Counted from the stretch's first letter, positions 27,263 to 36,974 are shown. The stretch is 64,000 bases of DNA from Nanobdellota archaeon (GCA_021818905.1 JAKASS010000004.1:1-64000); one strand, 5' to 3'. Program-made: numbers and translations. Notes: a model not told the origin generated them from the letters alone.

Positions 27263-27928
27263 CTATTCTATGTGCTTGTTTTCTGATTTGACTTCCCTAT
27301 AATCTTTCATTATCTCTTTATATCCTACTAGATCGCCTTTAGAATCTCTAACGTCTTCAAGTTCAGTGCGGTATGGCGTGTCGTAGCAATCACCGGATTT
27401 CCTTATTTGTATGGCTTCGTAAGCTGTGTTTACCCTTCTCTTGTATTCGTCTTTTATGTCAAACAAAGACCCGACCATCCCATTCAAAACATAAGTTAAT
27501 TTTTCATCTCTTTTCCCTCTGTTTATTTCAAGCGCTGCTCTTTCTAGTGCGCCTACTGTTTGAGCATATAGCCAGTACCTAAACTCCTCCTTCCATGCGC
27601 CTTTTTGCACCATCTTTCTTGGTACTAGTTGTATAAGCCGTGTTATAGAATAATTCATTTCGCCAAGCCAGGGCGGCCTGTGATCATGCCCTTTTGCAAC
27701 CTCGAACATCTCATCGGCAAGCGCTTTCGCCTTTGTGTCTAACTTAGGTTTCTTATTATTTAACTCTAAATCATATAAGGTGTCAAATATCTCGAGTATG
27801 CTTTTTTCGTAGAATGTGGCTATCTCACCTGTCCCCTTTATCTTTACAAGAGCATCAGAAATTTCTTCTGCCAGGTCGTTTACCCTTCTGTCAAGAGCTG
27901 GCCTGTCTTTTTCTGGTATATACGGCAT
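27263..27928 (-). CDS. Conserved protein resembling DUF6899
   Basis: The 221-residue protein begins MPYIPEKDRPALDRRVNDL and contains EMNYSITRLIQ, YAQTVGALERAALEINR and AYEAIQIRKSGD. This resembles the common small bacterial/phage pattern MPYI...NY.IT...VG.LE...E..R....YE..K...GD (DUF6899) recalled from other genomes, but with a long insertion. Function is unknown. It converges on agmatinase with a nine-base gap and has its own TATA-like AT run upstream at 27930-27950. Confidence 0.6.
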   Translation of the reverse strand: MPYIPEKDRPALDRRVNDLAEEISDALVKIKGTGEIATFYEKSILEIFDTLYDLELNNKKPKLDTKAKALADEMFEVAKGHDHRPPWLGEMNYSITRLIQLVPRKMVQKGAWKEEFRYWLYAQTVGALERAALEINRGKRDEKLTYVLNGMVGSLFDIKDEYKRRVNTAYEAIQIRKSGDCYDTPYRTELEDVRDSKGDLVGYKEIMKDYREVKSENKHIE

Positions 27929-28012
27929 ATTATTATTTGATTATACGTTTGAAGTTATTAAAGTTTTGCGGCTCCGACCTTATTTATAAATTTGTGCTAG
28001 CTTAGTAAGAAA

Positions 28013-28468
28013 TTACTTGGACTCTTTAATATAAGCAAAAAACGTATCTATCGCGGTCTTTGCTTCATCTAAAGTAGGGTACTCTGCAATTTCAAGGCCA
28101 TCAAAGCCGGCTATCATAGCGGATAATTTTTTATCGCTTTGAAGCCTATACAAACACGGGGTTCTTTTTCTTTTGTTTTTGCGGCAGCGATAAATTCTTC
28201 TCTACTATCCTGCCTAATTCGTATCCCCCCAGACTTGCCTTTGTGACCTCCACGATAACGATATTAGATTCGTATGGCCATTTTATGTCCCTTTCGTGAA
28301 TCTGCGGATCTGTGAGTCCCCCTTCATTGCCGGCTGCGGATACGTTTATGTCGCCTACATTTTCGGTTAGTGCCTCCCATATTTACTCGGATAATCTATG
28401 ATCCTGTGATAAATCTCAACGTCTTCCCTGCCGCCCCTAATAGAACCAGAAAAATATATTTTGTCCAT
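28013..28468 (-). pseudogene. Nucleoside 2-deoxyribosyltransferase-like gene, two frameshifts
   Basis: Three successive minus-strand frames together give one protein. Frame one: MDKIYFSGSIRGGREDVEIYHR up to SKYG (quoted in part). Frame two: EALTENVGD, then GGLTDPQIHERDIKW and VIVEVTKASLGGYELGRIVE. Frame three: CLYRLQSDKKLSAMIAG and a helical end to KESK. The order and motifs (GSIRGG; HERD; E-V-x-x-x-S-L-G-x-G/Y-E) match DNPH1/nucleoside deoxyribosyltransferase proteins, which cleave deoxyribonucleotide N-glycosidic bonds. Breaks lie near 28375 and 28165. They may be mutations or sequencing errors. Confidence 0.75.
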
Positions 28469-28482
28469 TAAATTCTACCCAC

Positions 28483-30600
28483 TTAAGTAAGATGCGTTGC
28501 GCCGAGCACAAGCCCGCCGACCGATGAGAATACGAGTGTAACTATAAATGCGAGCACCATGTAAAGCGCCATTGATATCAGAAGGATAGACGCGATGTTT
28601 TCCCTAAGCACTATCTTGTCTCCTGGCTGTGATATATTTGATATCGCGTAAGCGATTATGATACTAAGAGTTATAAGATAAACCCCTATTATCAACTGGA
28701 AAGTGTAAAGTGGTATCTGGCCACCGCTTAGGTTGAAGAGACTAAAAGCGAAGGGGACTACCGATGCTACCCCGCCTACGCTGCTGTTTGCTCCACCACT
28801 TACGCTCGTCTGAACGGTACTTATCGTTCCAGCGAGCGACCTCAATACGGTTCCGATGAGCGTCGTTAGACCGACGACTATCCCAGCCATGACTGGACTA
28901 AGCAGCCCGACTTCTACTCTCATACCCGAAGTAACCTCCTCAAGAAGAGATTTTACCTGACCGTCTATCCTGCGTAGATTAGATAGGTGTTTAGATATGT
29001 AAAGTGTAGCTGCCGACGCATTCGCCACGCTTTTCTTTGCAGATTCTATAAATACTCTTATCCCCGCTATGACCATAGGAGACGGGAAATACCTTGTTGA
29101 ACCGTTGACAGCATTGAAGAAGGCTTCCTTAAGTGACATTCCCAAATTTCTTATGTTATTGACAGTAACGGCAAAGAAATCTGACATCGGGGTGTTCTTC
29201 ATCGTCTCGCTTACTTTTATTATAGTTGTTTCTGGCGGGAATCCCTGCGAAAGGAATGAACCCATCTGGAACATGGCACTGCCAAAAGAATTCTGTACTC
29301 TCATCAACTCGTCTTCAGTTTCCCTTAGCTGTATAACCGACAATTTAAAGTAAACGGCGATAGAGAAACCTATCCCGGCGGTTATGAGCAGTGAAACGTA
29401 TATCTGCGTAGGCCCGAAAACCAAAAGATAAGGTGAAAGAAGCACGACTATAGCCATAAAAAATATCAAGACGGCCGCGGCTGGGATCAGTGCGCTCATC
29501 GTTATTTTCTTGTTTCCTATTTTAAGGAAAAAGTTCCCCATTTTAGGCAGGCCTGGGACTAAGCTCAGGTCCGGCGGAGCAAATCCAGCCGGTCTGGCTA
29601 ACAGCCTTTCTCTTATAAGGAAGTAAACTATCAAAGGTAAACCAACGTCGTACATAAGCGCCAGCAATACGCCAAAGTCTGGTATCGAAACAAAGGCCAT
29701 CAGCATCGGTGCTAGAACAAGACCTAGTACGGGTAATACCATCCCAAGCATGTAGACCGTGTTAAGCGGCTCTTTCAGCGTAGATGCATATTCTGTCATA
29801 GATTCGAAAGTGCCGCTTAATATCCTCTGTGAGGCTTCATCCAATAATGCTAGCCTGCCTTCTTCGCTTTCCTGATATACGGAGCTTTCTACAAGGAAAA
29901 GGGCATCTGTAAATGCGGGGCTGGACTTGGCCCATCTCAAAGAATAATCATCGAGGGCTTCTTTTGTATTAGTATATTTTCTCGCCGCTGTATCCCAGAT
30001 CAATTTTTTGAGATCGAATGAAAGGTAGGTGTTCAGATTATCCGACGCAAATTGTATCGCGCCTTCTAAGTTTGGGGTCTGTCTCATGTAAATCACAAGA
30101 TAAAGTATCAAGGTAACAAGGTCGCTGGAAGACTTACTCAGTCTGACCATCATCTGTTGTTTTGGATAATATTGCACCCAAAAGAAACCTATGACTCCTA
30201 AAAATATTATCATCAGACCACCAAGCAACTGGCCTAGGACCATTAATGCTACTCCGAGCAGAAAACCGACTAGTATGAGAAATATCCCAAAGCCGTAAAG
30301 CTGCTTTGCATCGAAATCGAAACCTAGGAGATAAAGAAGGGTATTAGTCTTTTTCTCTGCGTCCTTATTTATGCTGAACTGGAACAGCTTGCCTACGGTG
30401 GAAGAGCCAAAAACTATCAGTTTCGATAGAAAAGACGGATTCTTTTCTTTGAACACTTTGTACTCTATCGATTTTAGGTCGTTCCTTATTTCTTCATCTT
30501 TACTGTATAGCTCTTTTGGCACGAGCTCGACGCTAGTGTAATATTTCTCTATAAAATCCTTTGGGAGAGGATTTACAGTCACTTTCTTCCTTTCATCCAT
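28483..30600 (-). CDS. Archaeal type II/IV secretion (TadC/FlaJ-like) membrane platform protein
   Basis: The 705-residue protein has two T2SSF-like cytoplasmic domains between clusters of hydrophobic helices (about residues 105-150, 275-335, 365-425, 575-600, 625-700). It is the inner-membrane platform on which the ATPase works in archaeal pili or archaella. The coding start lies inside the end of the ATPase gene (overlap 22 bases). No pilin gene or prepilin peptidase is seen nearby, so whether the machine makes a pilus or exports proteins is open. Confidence 0.85.
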   Translation of the reverse strand: MDERKKVTVNPLPKDFIEKYYTSVELVPKELYSKDEEIRNDLKSIEYKVFKEKNPSFLSKLIVFGSSTVGKLFQFSINKDAEKKTNTLLYLLGFDFDAKQLYGFGIFLILVGFLLGVALMVLGQLLGGLMIIFLGVIGFFWVQYYPKQQMMVRLSKSSSDLVTLILYLVIYMRQTPNLEGAIQFASDNLNTYLSFDLKKLIWDTAARKYTNTKEALDDYSLRWAKSSPAFTDALFLVESSVYQESEEGRLALLDEASQRILSGTFESMTEYASTLKEPLNTVYMLGMVLPVLGLVLAPMLMAFVSIPDFGVLLALMYDVGLPLIVYFLIRERLLARPAGFAPPDLSLVPGLPKMGNFFLKIGNKKITMSALIPAAAVLIFFMAIVVLLSPYLLVFGPTQIYVSLLITAGIGFSIAVYFKLSVIQLRETEDELMRVQNSFGSAMFQMGSFLSQGFPPETTIIKVSETMKNTPMSDFFAVTVNNIRNLGMSLKEAFFNAVNGSTRYFPSPMVIAGIRVFIESAKKSVANASAATLYISKHLSNLRRIDGQVKSLLEEVTSGMRVEVGLLSPVMAGIVVGLTTLIGTVLRSLAGTISTVQTSVSGGANSSVGGVASVVPFAFSLFNLSGGQIPLYTFQLIIGVYLITLSIIIAYAISNISQPGDKIVLRENIASILLISMALYMVLAFIVTLVFSSVGGLVLGATHLT

Positions 30601-32822
30601 AGATTAAATGCCTTTACTATTCTGCTGCCTTCTGGTGGCTTGCCTGATTCCTCCTTCAACTTGTTTACTATGTCATAATATTGGTCTATGGCGAGCGAAG
30701 TAAACTTAGCTTCTAGGATAGATTTGTCGTTCGTCTTATCTGAATAATCAGAGATCATCTGTAGGATGTCTCCTCTCGCTTGTATGTTGTCCAAAACGGC
30801 GTCCCAGTTTCCTGCCCAGCCTTCAACATTGGATGCGATTTCTTTTACTACATAGCTATTCCCTTCGAGGAGGTCGTTTGTAGGGACGAGCATATCAGTA
30901 TTTATATCGTACTTTACAAGGTCTACAAAACCGTTCTCATATTTAGGGTCTTCGTTCCAGTCCTTTCTTACTTCAGTTATGTTTAATATGCGTCTTTTCT
31001 CGCTAAGCCGGTCCATGCTCTTTATCTTGTTCGCGGAGATTATCAAGTCTGTAGCCTTGAAGCTTGTCCTCGGTACGCCAAGATCGTTCACAACCCTGTC
31101 GAAAACGCCGTAAGGATTGTCGCCGTGTATTGTGCCCATAACTACATTTGAAAGAGCCCCTACACGCATAGCTTCATAAAGGGCCTTAGCCTCCGTGCTT
31201 CTTACCTCGCCTACTATCAGGGAGCTGTCGCCGAGCCTAAGCGTTGTTCTTATACCTTCCTCTGCGGACATTTCTGATTTCTCGCCTATTATTGCGCTCT
31301 GCACTTTCATTGAAAGCATGTCGTACCCTAATTCAGTAAATGAGTCCGTCGGTATCTCAAGGGTGTCCTCTACAGTTATTACCCTGTATTTTTTCATCAG
31401 CAAAAGCATGAGCGCAGTAAGGAAAGAAGTCTTACCCGAACCCCTAGTACCACTTATAAGAACGGTCCTAGCTCCTTCTACGCAAAACCATAGCAAGCCC
31501 GCGGCAAATGGCGATATCATCTTGTTGTTTACGAACAATGGAATGGTCCATGGAGCTTCCCTATGCCTTCTGAATGCTATACTAAGCCCCCCCGGCGACA
31601 ATGGTCTCTGCACTATGGCGACTCTAGCACGGATGTTTTCCGTCGTCAACTCGGTATCAAGGACCGGGTGTCCCTCGTCCAGAGATCTTCCGGATACAAG
31701 TCTAAACCTAGAAGCCCATGCATCGACTTCCTTTGCATTAGGGATGATGTTTGTTGAACACTCGCCATAAGTTATGTGCTTGACAAAAAGCGGCGACTTG
31801 CTTATCGGGGCATTTATATAAACGTCTTCCACTTTCGAATCCGAAAGTATGACTTCGGTCATCCCGAAACCTACGGTAAGCCTTACCAGTATCTTGGAAA
31901 GTTTTTCTATGTCCTTGAACCCTAGATTATATCTGTTCTTTTCGTTTATTTCGCTGACCATGTCCTTTCCTATGTTGAAGAATATTTCGCGCATCCTTAT
32001 CGGGTCTGTGAATTCAGCTTCTTGTGGTTTGTAGTCTATCAGGGCGGTCCTCACTTGATCCAATATATTGTATTCATCCACATTCAGCAGAAGCTCCGGG
32101 GGCGCGAGATGGTAAAGATACTGAGAAACACCGGGCAGACGGTATATAGTGACTTCTGTATTATCGGAATCGCTGAGCTGGTAAGTTTCAACTTCTATCG
32201 CCGATAAAGGCGGCTCGGCCATTATCCTGGTGTAAGTGAAATTTGGCCTTATTTGGGGCTTAAGCAAAGCCTTGTACGGCGACCTATCACCGATTTTGTA
32301 ACCTAGAATGAACTGCGTGCTTTTTTGTACTACGGCAAGCGAACTTATGGTGTTCATAAGAGAATCAAATCTTGTTATAAATGCTGTAAGGCTTGGCGAA
32401 GGGTTGTTCTTTGCCCTGGCTTTTATCTCCCTCTCTGCCCTTACTCCAAATACGTAAGCGCCTACCGGGTCTCTTTTGATCCTGTCAAATAAAATGTAAT
32501 TAAAGAGAGATATATCGTCTGCCAAAGTCCGCTGCGTCTCTTCATCGAATGGCCCCGCTATTTCTGACTGGAACAGCGCTTTGTAATGGCCAGCAAGGTC
32601 GTTGAACAGGTCGACTGCGTCCTTTGTATAGATATAATTTCTATCACTTACGATTACTAGAGAAGTCACGCTGCCGGATTCTAATATCGCATTTACTATC
32701 TTTTCAAATATCTCCTCGTTGTCTTCCGGGTTTGGGTAAAGGACATTCAACGGAACTTTATAAGTTAATACGATCTCGCCTTCTTCTCTAGAAACGGTAT
32801 AATCCTTCCCCTTTGCTTCCAT
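30579..32822 (-). CDS. Type II/IV secretion system ATPase (TadA/FlaI/VirB11-like)
   Basis: The 747-residue protein has a long N-terminal region and a C-terminal RecA-like ATPase. Walker A is ISGTRGSGKTSF; the Asp box/Walker B region includes VITVEDTLEIP and SLIVGEVRSTEA; the His box is VMGTIHGDNP. It hydrolyses ATP to power filament assembly or secretion through the overlapping downstream platform protein. Length exceeds FlaI (about 550) and fits other archaeal type IV pilus ATPases. A sedolisin gene lies 64 bases upstream on the same strand. Confidence 0.92.
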   Translation of the reverse strand: MEAKGKDYTVSREEGEIVLTYKVPLNVLYPNPEDNEEIFEKIVNAILESGSVTSLVIVSDRNYIYTKDAVDLFNDLAGHYKALFQSEIAGPFDEETQRTLADDISLFNYILFDRIKRDPVGAYVFGVRAEREIKARAKNNPSPSLTAFITRFDSLMNTISSLAVVQKSTQFILGYKIGDRSPYKALLKPQIRPNFTYTRIMAEPPLSAIEVETYQLSDSDNTEVTIYRLPGVSQYLYHLAPPELLLNVDEYNILDQVRTALIDYKPQEAEFTDPIRMREIFFNIGKDMVSEINEKNRYNLGFKDIEKLSKILVRLTVGFGMTEVILSDSKVEDVYINAPISKSPLFVKHITYGECSTNIIPNAKEVDAWASRFRLVSGRSLDEGHPVLDTELTTENIRARVAIVQRPLSPGGLSIAFRRHREAPWTIPLFVNNKMISPFAAGLLWFCVEGARTVLISGTRGSGKTSFLTALMLLLMKKYRVITVEDTLEIPTDSFTELGYDMLSMKVQSAIIGEKSEMSAEEGIRTTLRLGDSSLIVGEVRSTEAKALYEAMRVGALSNVVMGTIHGDNPYGVFDRVVNDLGVPRTSFKATDLIISANKIKSMDRLSEKRRILNITEVRKDWNEDPKYENGFVDLVKYDINTDMLVPTNDLLEGNSYVVKEIASNVEGWAGNWDAVLDNIQARGDILQMISDYSDKTNDKSILEAKFTSLAIDQYYDIVNKLKEESGKPPEGSRIVKAFNLWMKGRK

Positions 32823-32886
32823 ATCAATCTAAGCCCAAAATTCGCGCTTTATATTCATTCTATTAGATTTTAATAATAAATATACT

Positions 32887-35328
32887 TCAAAACGGTGTAG
32901 CTCTACGTCGCGACCTTGTTTTTCGCCTATGCTTCAGCTCCTCGTATGCCCCGAATAATACAAGAATCACGCTTATTACGCCTATTATCAGGTATATCTG
33001 ATAAATAAAGGGCGTTATATTAAGAGTCTGAGTTGAACCAGACAGGCCTTGGTATTCATAATCGCTTCCATAAGCGCTGACGGAGATATTATAGCCAGAA
33101 TCTGGTACATCTACGAAAGTTACCACCCCTGCGATGCCAGTCGAATTTTTCAGGGAAAGATTGTCATAAGCGAATGTTACGCCCGCTGAAATTATAGGGA
33201 TCCCAAGGTACAAATCCAGTGAAATGCTAATGTTAGAAACTGGCAGGGTTATATTCTGACTGCTATTTGAAGGCGAAAGATAAACCGGGGATTTTAAAAC
33301 GTTGAAACCATTGCCAGCCAGCACTATCTTTTGTATGGAAAAGTCGCTATCCGACTGTGCCCACACGGTATTGTTGTAAAATGCGCTGTTCGCACCTGTA
33401 GTCCTTATAGAAATCTCTGTCGCTGAAACGGCCCTCTGGTCAGAAGAAAGTAGATTGATGTAATATTTTGATTGTTCAACGAATTGAACTGTTATTGATC
33501 GTGCGACAAGCTGGCTTGCGTTGTATGATATGTATCTAGAATTACCTACATAATACGGACTCCCGCTATAATTAATAACGGTATCCGGTATGCTCAATAT
33601 GTCTCCTCCGTTCTTAACCTCGGAAAGATACGTTGATGTCGTATTTGAGAGAGGCACGTAATAAAGATATGACACCAAAAGATTTGCCCCCGCGGGGGCG
33701 CCAGCCAAGCTGAAAGTTGTAAACGTTCCCTTGTTCCAAACAAAGGTCAAATTAAGCGGCGCGTCTACCGCCAAAGACCCCGAGGCCCGATAAATCGTTG
33801 GACCGTTGTCCACGCTATAGCCTGAAAGGGAATAGCTTTTATTCTCATAGGTCAGATTCAGGAGCGATGAGACCTGTAAAGTGCTGCCTTCGTTTAAAAA
33901 TTCACTTGTATTAGTGTAGCCGCCAACATCGAATTCATTAACTTTATATTGGGTGTTAAAGTCTGCTGTTACTGTCCCAGAACTAGTTACTGAAAAACTT
34001 GTTGGGTCACTTGTTGAATTGACTTCTCCAGAAAACGACGCAAATACGTATCTAGTAGTAGAACTTGAGTTTACGGCGCTATATACTCTTAAGGATACCG
34101 TCTCGCCAAAACTAAAGTTTACTGCGGTCGAAGAGGTATAATTAATCCCATTTATGTTGAAAACCGTACCTTGCGAATCAGAGGTAAAGTATATTTGATA
34201 AGCCGTTTTTGACAAGACCTGCACAAGTTCGTACGCCTTTGGAGTACCTATACCTGTTACCATGTTGTAACTACCATTTGCCGAATAAACGTCGTTGCTG
34301 CCACCGTCTATAAAATTGAATGTAAGACTTCCCTCATCGTAGTAAGCTGAATATAAACTATCCAAAGAAAGCGCTCCGATGCCCCCAGATTCTTGATTGA
34401 CGAGCGCATCCAGGGCTGCCCATGCCGGCGCGGCTATGCTCGTACCGTAATAAGCGCCCCATCTAGAATCTACATAAGCGCATATTTGTGTGCCTGCATT
34501 AAAAGAAACGTCCGGAATCATCCTATTTGAACTTAAATCGGGCTGCGCTGCCGGCCTGGGAAAGAATTTACTTTCTCCGCCGCCGCTCCCGTTCCATGCC
34601 GTCTCGCCTTGATAATCGCCATTGCTTCCGACAGACAAAACGGTGCCGCCGACCCCTATTACATACGGACTAGACGCAGGAAAGTTCACATTGGGAGTAT
34701 TAAGCCCATTATAAGCGCCGGTATCTCCGGATGCCGCAAATACAGATATTCTCCTTTGAGATGCCGCTGCGAAAACGCCATCTAACTGATTTATTTGAGC
34801 GGAACTGTAGGGTGCTTCTGAAGAACCCCAGCTTAAAGATATCGTTCCGACTGGAAGATTGTAGACAGTATAATTTATAGCATTGAAAAGCCATGATTCA
34901 TTTGGGGCTATAACCAAATATATGTTCGCGCCAGTCGCAAGAGAATGCGCGACTTCCACGTCTAAAGCCGTTTCGGAAGTCCAATTCTTGGATTGATCAT
35001 TCGGCTGGCCAAATGGATATACGAGGAAGAGGTTTGAGCCGTTGGTCAATGCCGGGAGACCATATTCGGAATCAAACGCGTTCACATCTGACAGCAGGTT
35101 CGGGTCGCCATCAGCAACGACTATCGCAATGCTCTCCCCTTTTCCAGTTGTGCCCTGTGAATACAGCGAAGTAAAACCATAAGCAGTTTGTATCTGAGAA
35201 GGGGTTAGGTCGCTGCAAATACCGCCCTGCAATGGTGCGTAAGCCATGTTTAGGTTGATTGCTGCGTGCGAAGTCCCGAAAGATAATGCCAATAAGACAA
35301 AAATCAAAACTAAAAGCGTTTTCCCCAT
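32887..35328 (-). CDS. Sedolisin-type acid serine-carboxyl peptidase (S53), membrane-anchored
   Basis: The 813-residue protein starts with a signal peptide (MGKTLLVLIFVLLALSFG). The S53 catalytic core follows: ETALDVEVAHSL holds Glu and Asp, AASGDTGAY the oxyanion Asp, and YYGTSIAAPAWAA the Ser (residue about 295). Residues about 375-760 form strand-rich, Ser/Thr/Asn-rich domains. A membrane helix (YQIYLIIGVISVILVLFGA) and a basic tail end the protein. The large propeptide of typical sedolisins is absent. These enzymes work at low pH, so an acid habitat and outside-facing digestion are inferred. Confidence 0.9.
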   Translation of the reverse strand: MGKTLLVLIFVLLALSFGTSHAAINLNMAYAPLQGGICSDLTPSQIQTAYGFTSLYSQGTTGKGESIAIVVADGDPNLLSDVNAFDSEYGLPALTNGSNLFLVYPFGQPNDQSKNWTSETALDVEVAHSLATGANIYLVIAPNESWLFNAINYTVYNLPVGTISLSWGSSEAPYSSAQINQLDGVFAAASQRRISVFAASGDTGAYNGLNTPNVNFPASSPYVIGVGGTVLSVGSNGDYQGETAWNGSGGGESKFFPRPAAQPDLSSNRMIPDVSFNAGTQICAYVDSRWGAYYGTSIAAPAWAALDALVNQESGGIGALSLDSLYSAYYDEGSLTFNFIDGGSNDVYSANGSYNMVTGIGTPKAYELVQVLSKTAYQIYFTSDSQGTVFNINGINYTSSTAVNFSFGETVSLRVYSAVNSSSTTRYVFASFSGEVNSTSDPTSFSVTSSGTVTADFNTQYKVNEFDVGGYTNTSEFLNEGSTLQVSSLLNLTYENKSYSLSGYSVDNGPTIYRASGSLAVDAPLNLTFVWNKGTFTTFSLAGAPAGANLLVSYLYYVPLSNTTSTYLSEVKNGGDILSIPDTVINYSGSPYYVGNSRYISYNASQLVARSITVQFVEQSKYYINLLSSDQRAVSATEISIRTTGANSAFYNNTVWAQSDSDFSIQKIVLAGNGFNVLKSPVYLSPSNSSQNITLPVSNISISLDLYLGIPIISAGVTFAYDNLSLKNSTGIAGVVTFVDVPDSGYNISVSAYGSDYEYQGLSGSTQTLNITPFIYQIYLIIGVISVILVLFGAYEELKHRRKTRSRRRATPF

Positions 35329-35391
35329 AAAAACATAAAGTATCGCCGCTTTAAATTATGTCGTTTTGTCGGATAAAGTATCTAGAAAAAG

Positions 35392-35399
35392 TTAAATAC
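35392..35399 (+). promoter_or_regulatory. TATA box for L44e-S27e
   Basis: TTAAATAC, preceded by a purine-rich AGAAAAAG, lies about 25 bases before the L44e ATG at 35421. The spacing indicates a leaderless transcript. Confidence 0.5.
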
Positions 35400-35420
35400 T
35401 ATACATTTTAATATAACTGA

Positions 35421-35714
35421 ATGAAATTACCAGCGCAGGTAAAAAGGTACTGCCCATATTGTAAGATGCATACTATACAGAAAGTAATACAAATCAAAGG
35501 CGGCCAAAGAGGTACGCTTACTGCGGGAAGCAGAAGAAAGGGATGGAATCTAAATCACGGATACGGGTCCACTCCGTACCCCATGTTTGAGCACGCAAAG
35601 CGTCTTGGCATAAAGCAATCCAAAAGATACGATTTAAGATATAAATGCACTAAATGCAATAAAATGACTACTCAATCTAGGGGCAATAAAGCCAAGAAAC
35701 TTGAGATAAAATAA
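35421..35714 (+). CDS. rpl44e: Large ribosomal subunit protein eL42 (L44e)
   Basis: The 97-residue zinc protein of the archaeal/eukaryotic 50S subunit begins MKLPAQVKRYCPYCKMHT, with the second cysteine pair in YKCTKCNKMTTQ. It sits near the ribosomal E site. The archaeal order L44e then S27e is present here, with a three-base gap. This pair is one of the clear markers that the window is archaeal. Confidence 0.97.
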   Translation: MKLPAQVKRYCPYCKMHTIQKVIQIKGGQRGTLTAGSRRKGWNLNHGYGSTPYPMFEHAKRLGIKQSKRYDLRYKCTKCNKMTTQSRGNKAKKLEIK

Positions 35715-35717
35715 ATT

Positions 35718-35909
35718 ATGGATGAGATAATATTCAAACAGACAGAAAGCAACTTCGTCAAAGTAAGGTGCCAGAAGTGCAAGAACGAACAGGTCATCTT
35801 CACCAAGCCGGCTTCTACTGTAAAATGCTTGGTCTGCGAGGAAGTTCTAGCAAAATCGACTGGCGGAAAAGCGAATATAGTCGCAGAAGTTATAGAGAAT
35901 TATTCCTAA
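35718..35909 (+). CDS. rps27e: Small ribosomal subunit protein eS27
   Basis: The 63-residue zinc-ribbon protein of the 30S subunit has the C4 pattern VRCQKCKNEQVIF then VKCLVCEEVL, and the GGKANI motif in its C-terminal half. It follows L44e by three bases and is co-transcribed with it. In other archaea the next gene is usually eIF2-alpha; here a minus-strand gene follows instead. Confidence 0.96.
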   Translation: MDEIIFKQTESNFVKVRCQKCKNEQVIFTKPASTVKCLVCEEVLAKSTGGKANIVAEVIENYS

Positions 35910-35937
35910 TAAACCGCGGCCACGAATGCCCGTTAAT

Positions 35938-36366
35938 TTATAAAATTGCGACCATTGGACCGTCGTAGACCATATTTATTTTATCGGTTTTAACATCATA
36001 TAGGGCTAGGCCGGTGTGCTCTATTCTGTGATGCTCCAGATTTGGGTCTATGATGAACCCTCTAGCGTCACCTTCATATTCGACTAAATCCTTGCGTCGC
36101 GCATCAAATACCGTTTGTATACTCCAAGTAGATCTGTTTCTTTGCACGAAAGAAAGGTTTGCATACCTAAGGGCAGGCACATACGCGGTTATTCTAGGGT
36201 CATTGGGGCCATAAGCCAAGAATCTCGGGGTTTCCATGCGTATCTCTCCCGGTCCTAAGATAGCTTCCATCCTGCCTTTCCAAGTAGCTTTGAGTTCCCT
36301 TATCCGGTCAGTTTCTACGCCCAAGCGTTCTGCCAAACCGGAAAGCAATGAATTTTTTAATTGCAT
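35938..36366 (-). CDS. Hypothetical protein
   Basis: The 142-residue product begins MQLKNSLLSGLAERLGVETD and is not recognised. It seems soluble, with strand-rich middle sequence (RFLAYGPNDPRITAYVPAL) and a hydrophobic ending (YDGPMVAIL). It is convergent with S27e and divergent from the nitroreductase gene, sharing a 68-base promoter region containing TTTAAAGGTATAAATTA. Confidence 0.55.
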   Translation of the reverse strand: MQLKNSLLSGLAERLGVETDRIRELKATWKGRMEAILGPGEIRMETPRFLAYGPNDPRITAYVPALRYANLSFVQRNRSTWSIQTVFDARRKDLVEYEGDARGFIIDPNLEHHRIEHTGLALYDVKTDKINMVYDGPMVAIL

Positions 36367-36434
36367 TCTATATTTAGAACGATAAAGTATTAAAACCTTT
36401 AAAGGTATAAATTACCGCTTTGACAAGAATATTT

Positions 36435-36974
36435 ATGGACGCATACGAAGCGATGAAAAACAGGCAAACGACATATTCATTTTCTAATAAACCGCTCAAA
36501 GAGGACGTAGTCATAAAATTATTGGATGCCGGCAGACTTGCCCCGGCGGCCGGTGGCATACACGAATGCGAATTTGTAGTGGTTACCGAACAACCAAAGA
36601 AAGACGAACTAAGCAAGATATGCCTCACTCCTATGATAAATACGGCGCCATTCATCGTCGTTGTTTTATGCAACCCACAAAAACTTAGAGCCACCTTCGG
36701 AGATGAAGGTGATGTCTACTGCGTAGAGAACGCTGCGCTGATCATAGAGAATGTAATTTTATACGCAGCCGAACTTGGGATAGGAAGTGCCTGGATTGCT
36801 ACCGTGCAACAGGAAGAAGTCAAAAAACTTTTACAGATACCAGAAAATTATGTCGTAAGGGGCATAATCCCGGTAGGTTATCCTTCAAAGGAAGGTTTGA
36901 ATTCTACTCCAGCTATGCTGCCGAGACTCGAAGAGATAACCCATATAGAAAGCTTTAATAACAAGCCGGCATAA
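36435..36974 (+). CDS. Nitroreductase family protein
   Basis: About 179 residues with an FMN-binding nitroreductase fold: AMKNRQTTYSFSNKPL at the N-terminus, AGRLAPAAGG, ENAALIIENVILYAAELGIG with the dimer helix, and RGIIPVGYPSKEG. Members use NAD(P)H to reduce nitro compounds, quinones or flavins. The true substrate is unknown. The internal ATG 36435 is preferred over a TTG at 36420 because its start aligns with the family. Sec61-beta follows 12 bases downstream. Confidence 0.88.
   Translation: MDAYEAMKNRQTTYSFSNKPLKEDVVIKLLDAGRLAPAAGGIHECEFVVVTEQPKKDELSKICLTPMINTAPFIVVVLCNPQKLRATFGDEGDVYCVENAALIIENVILYAAELGIGSAWIATVQQEEVKKLLQIPENYVVRGIIPVGYPSKEGLNSTPAMLPRLEEITHIESFNNKPA

Noticed and set aside
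31195-31770. Plus-strand frame of 191 codons opposite the secretion ATPase
   Set aside because: It mirrors the Walker-motif region of a well-supported gene and has no start signal or recognisable sequence.
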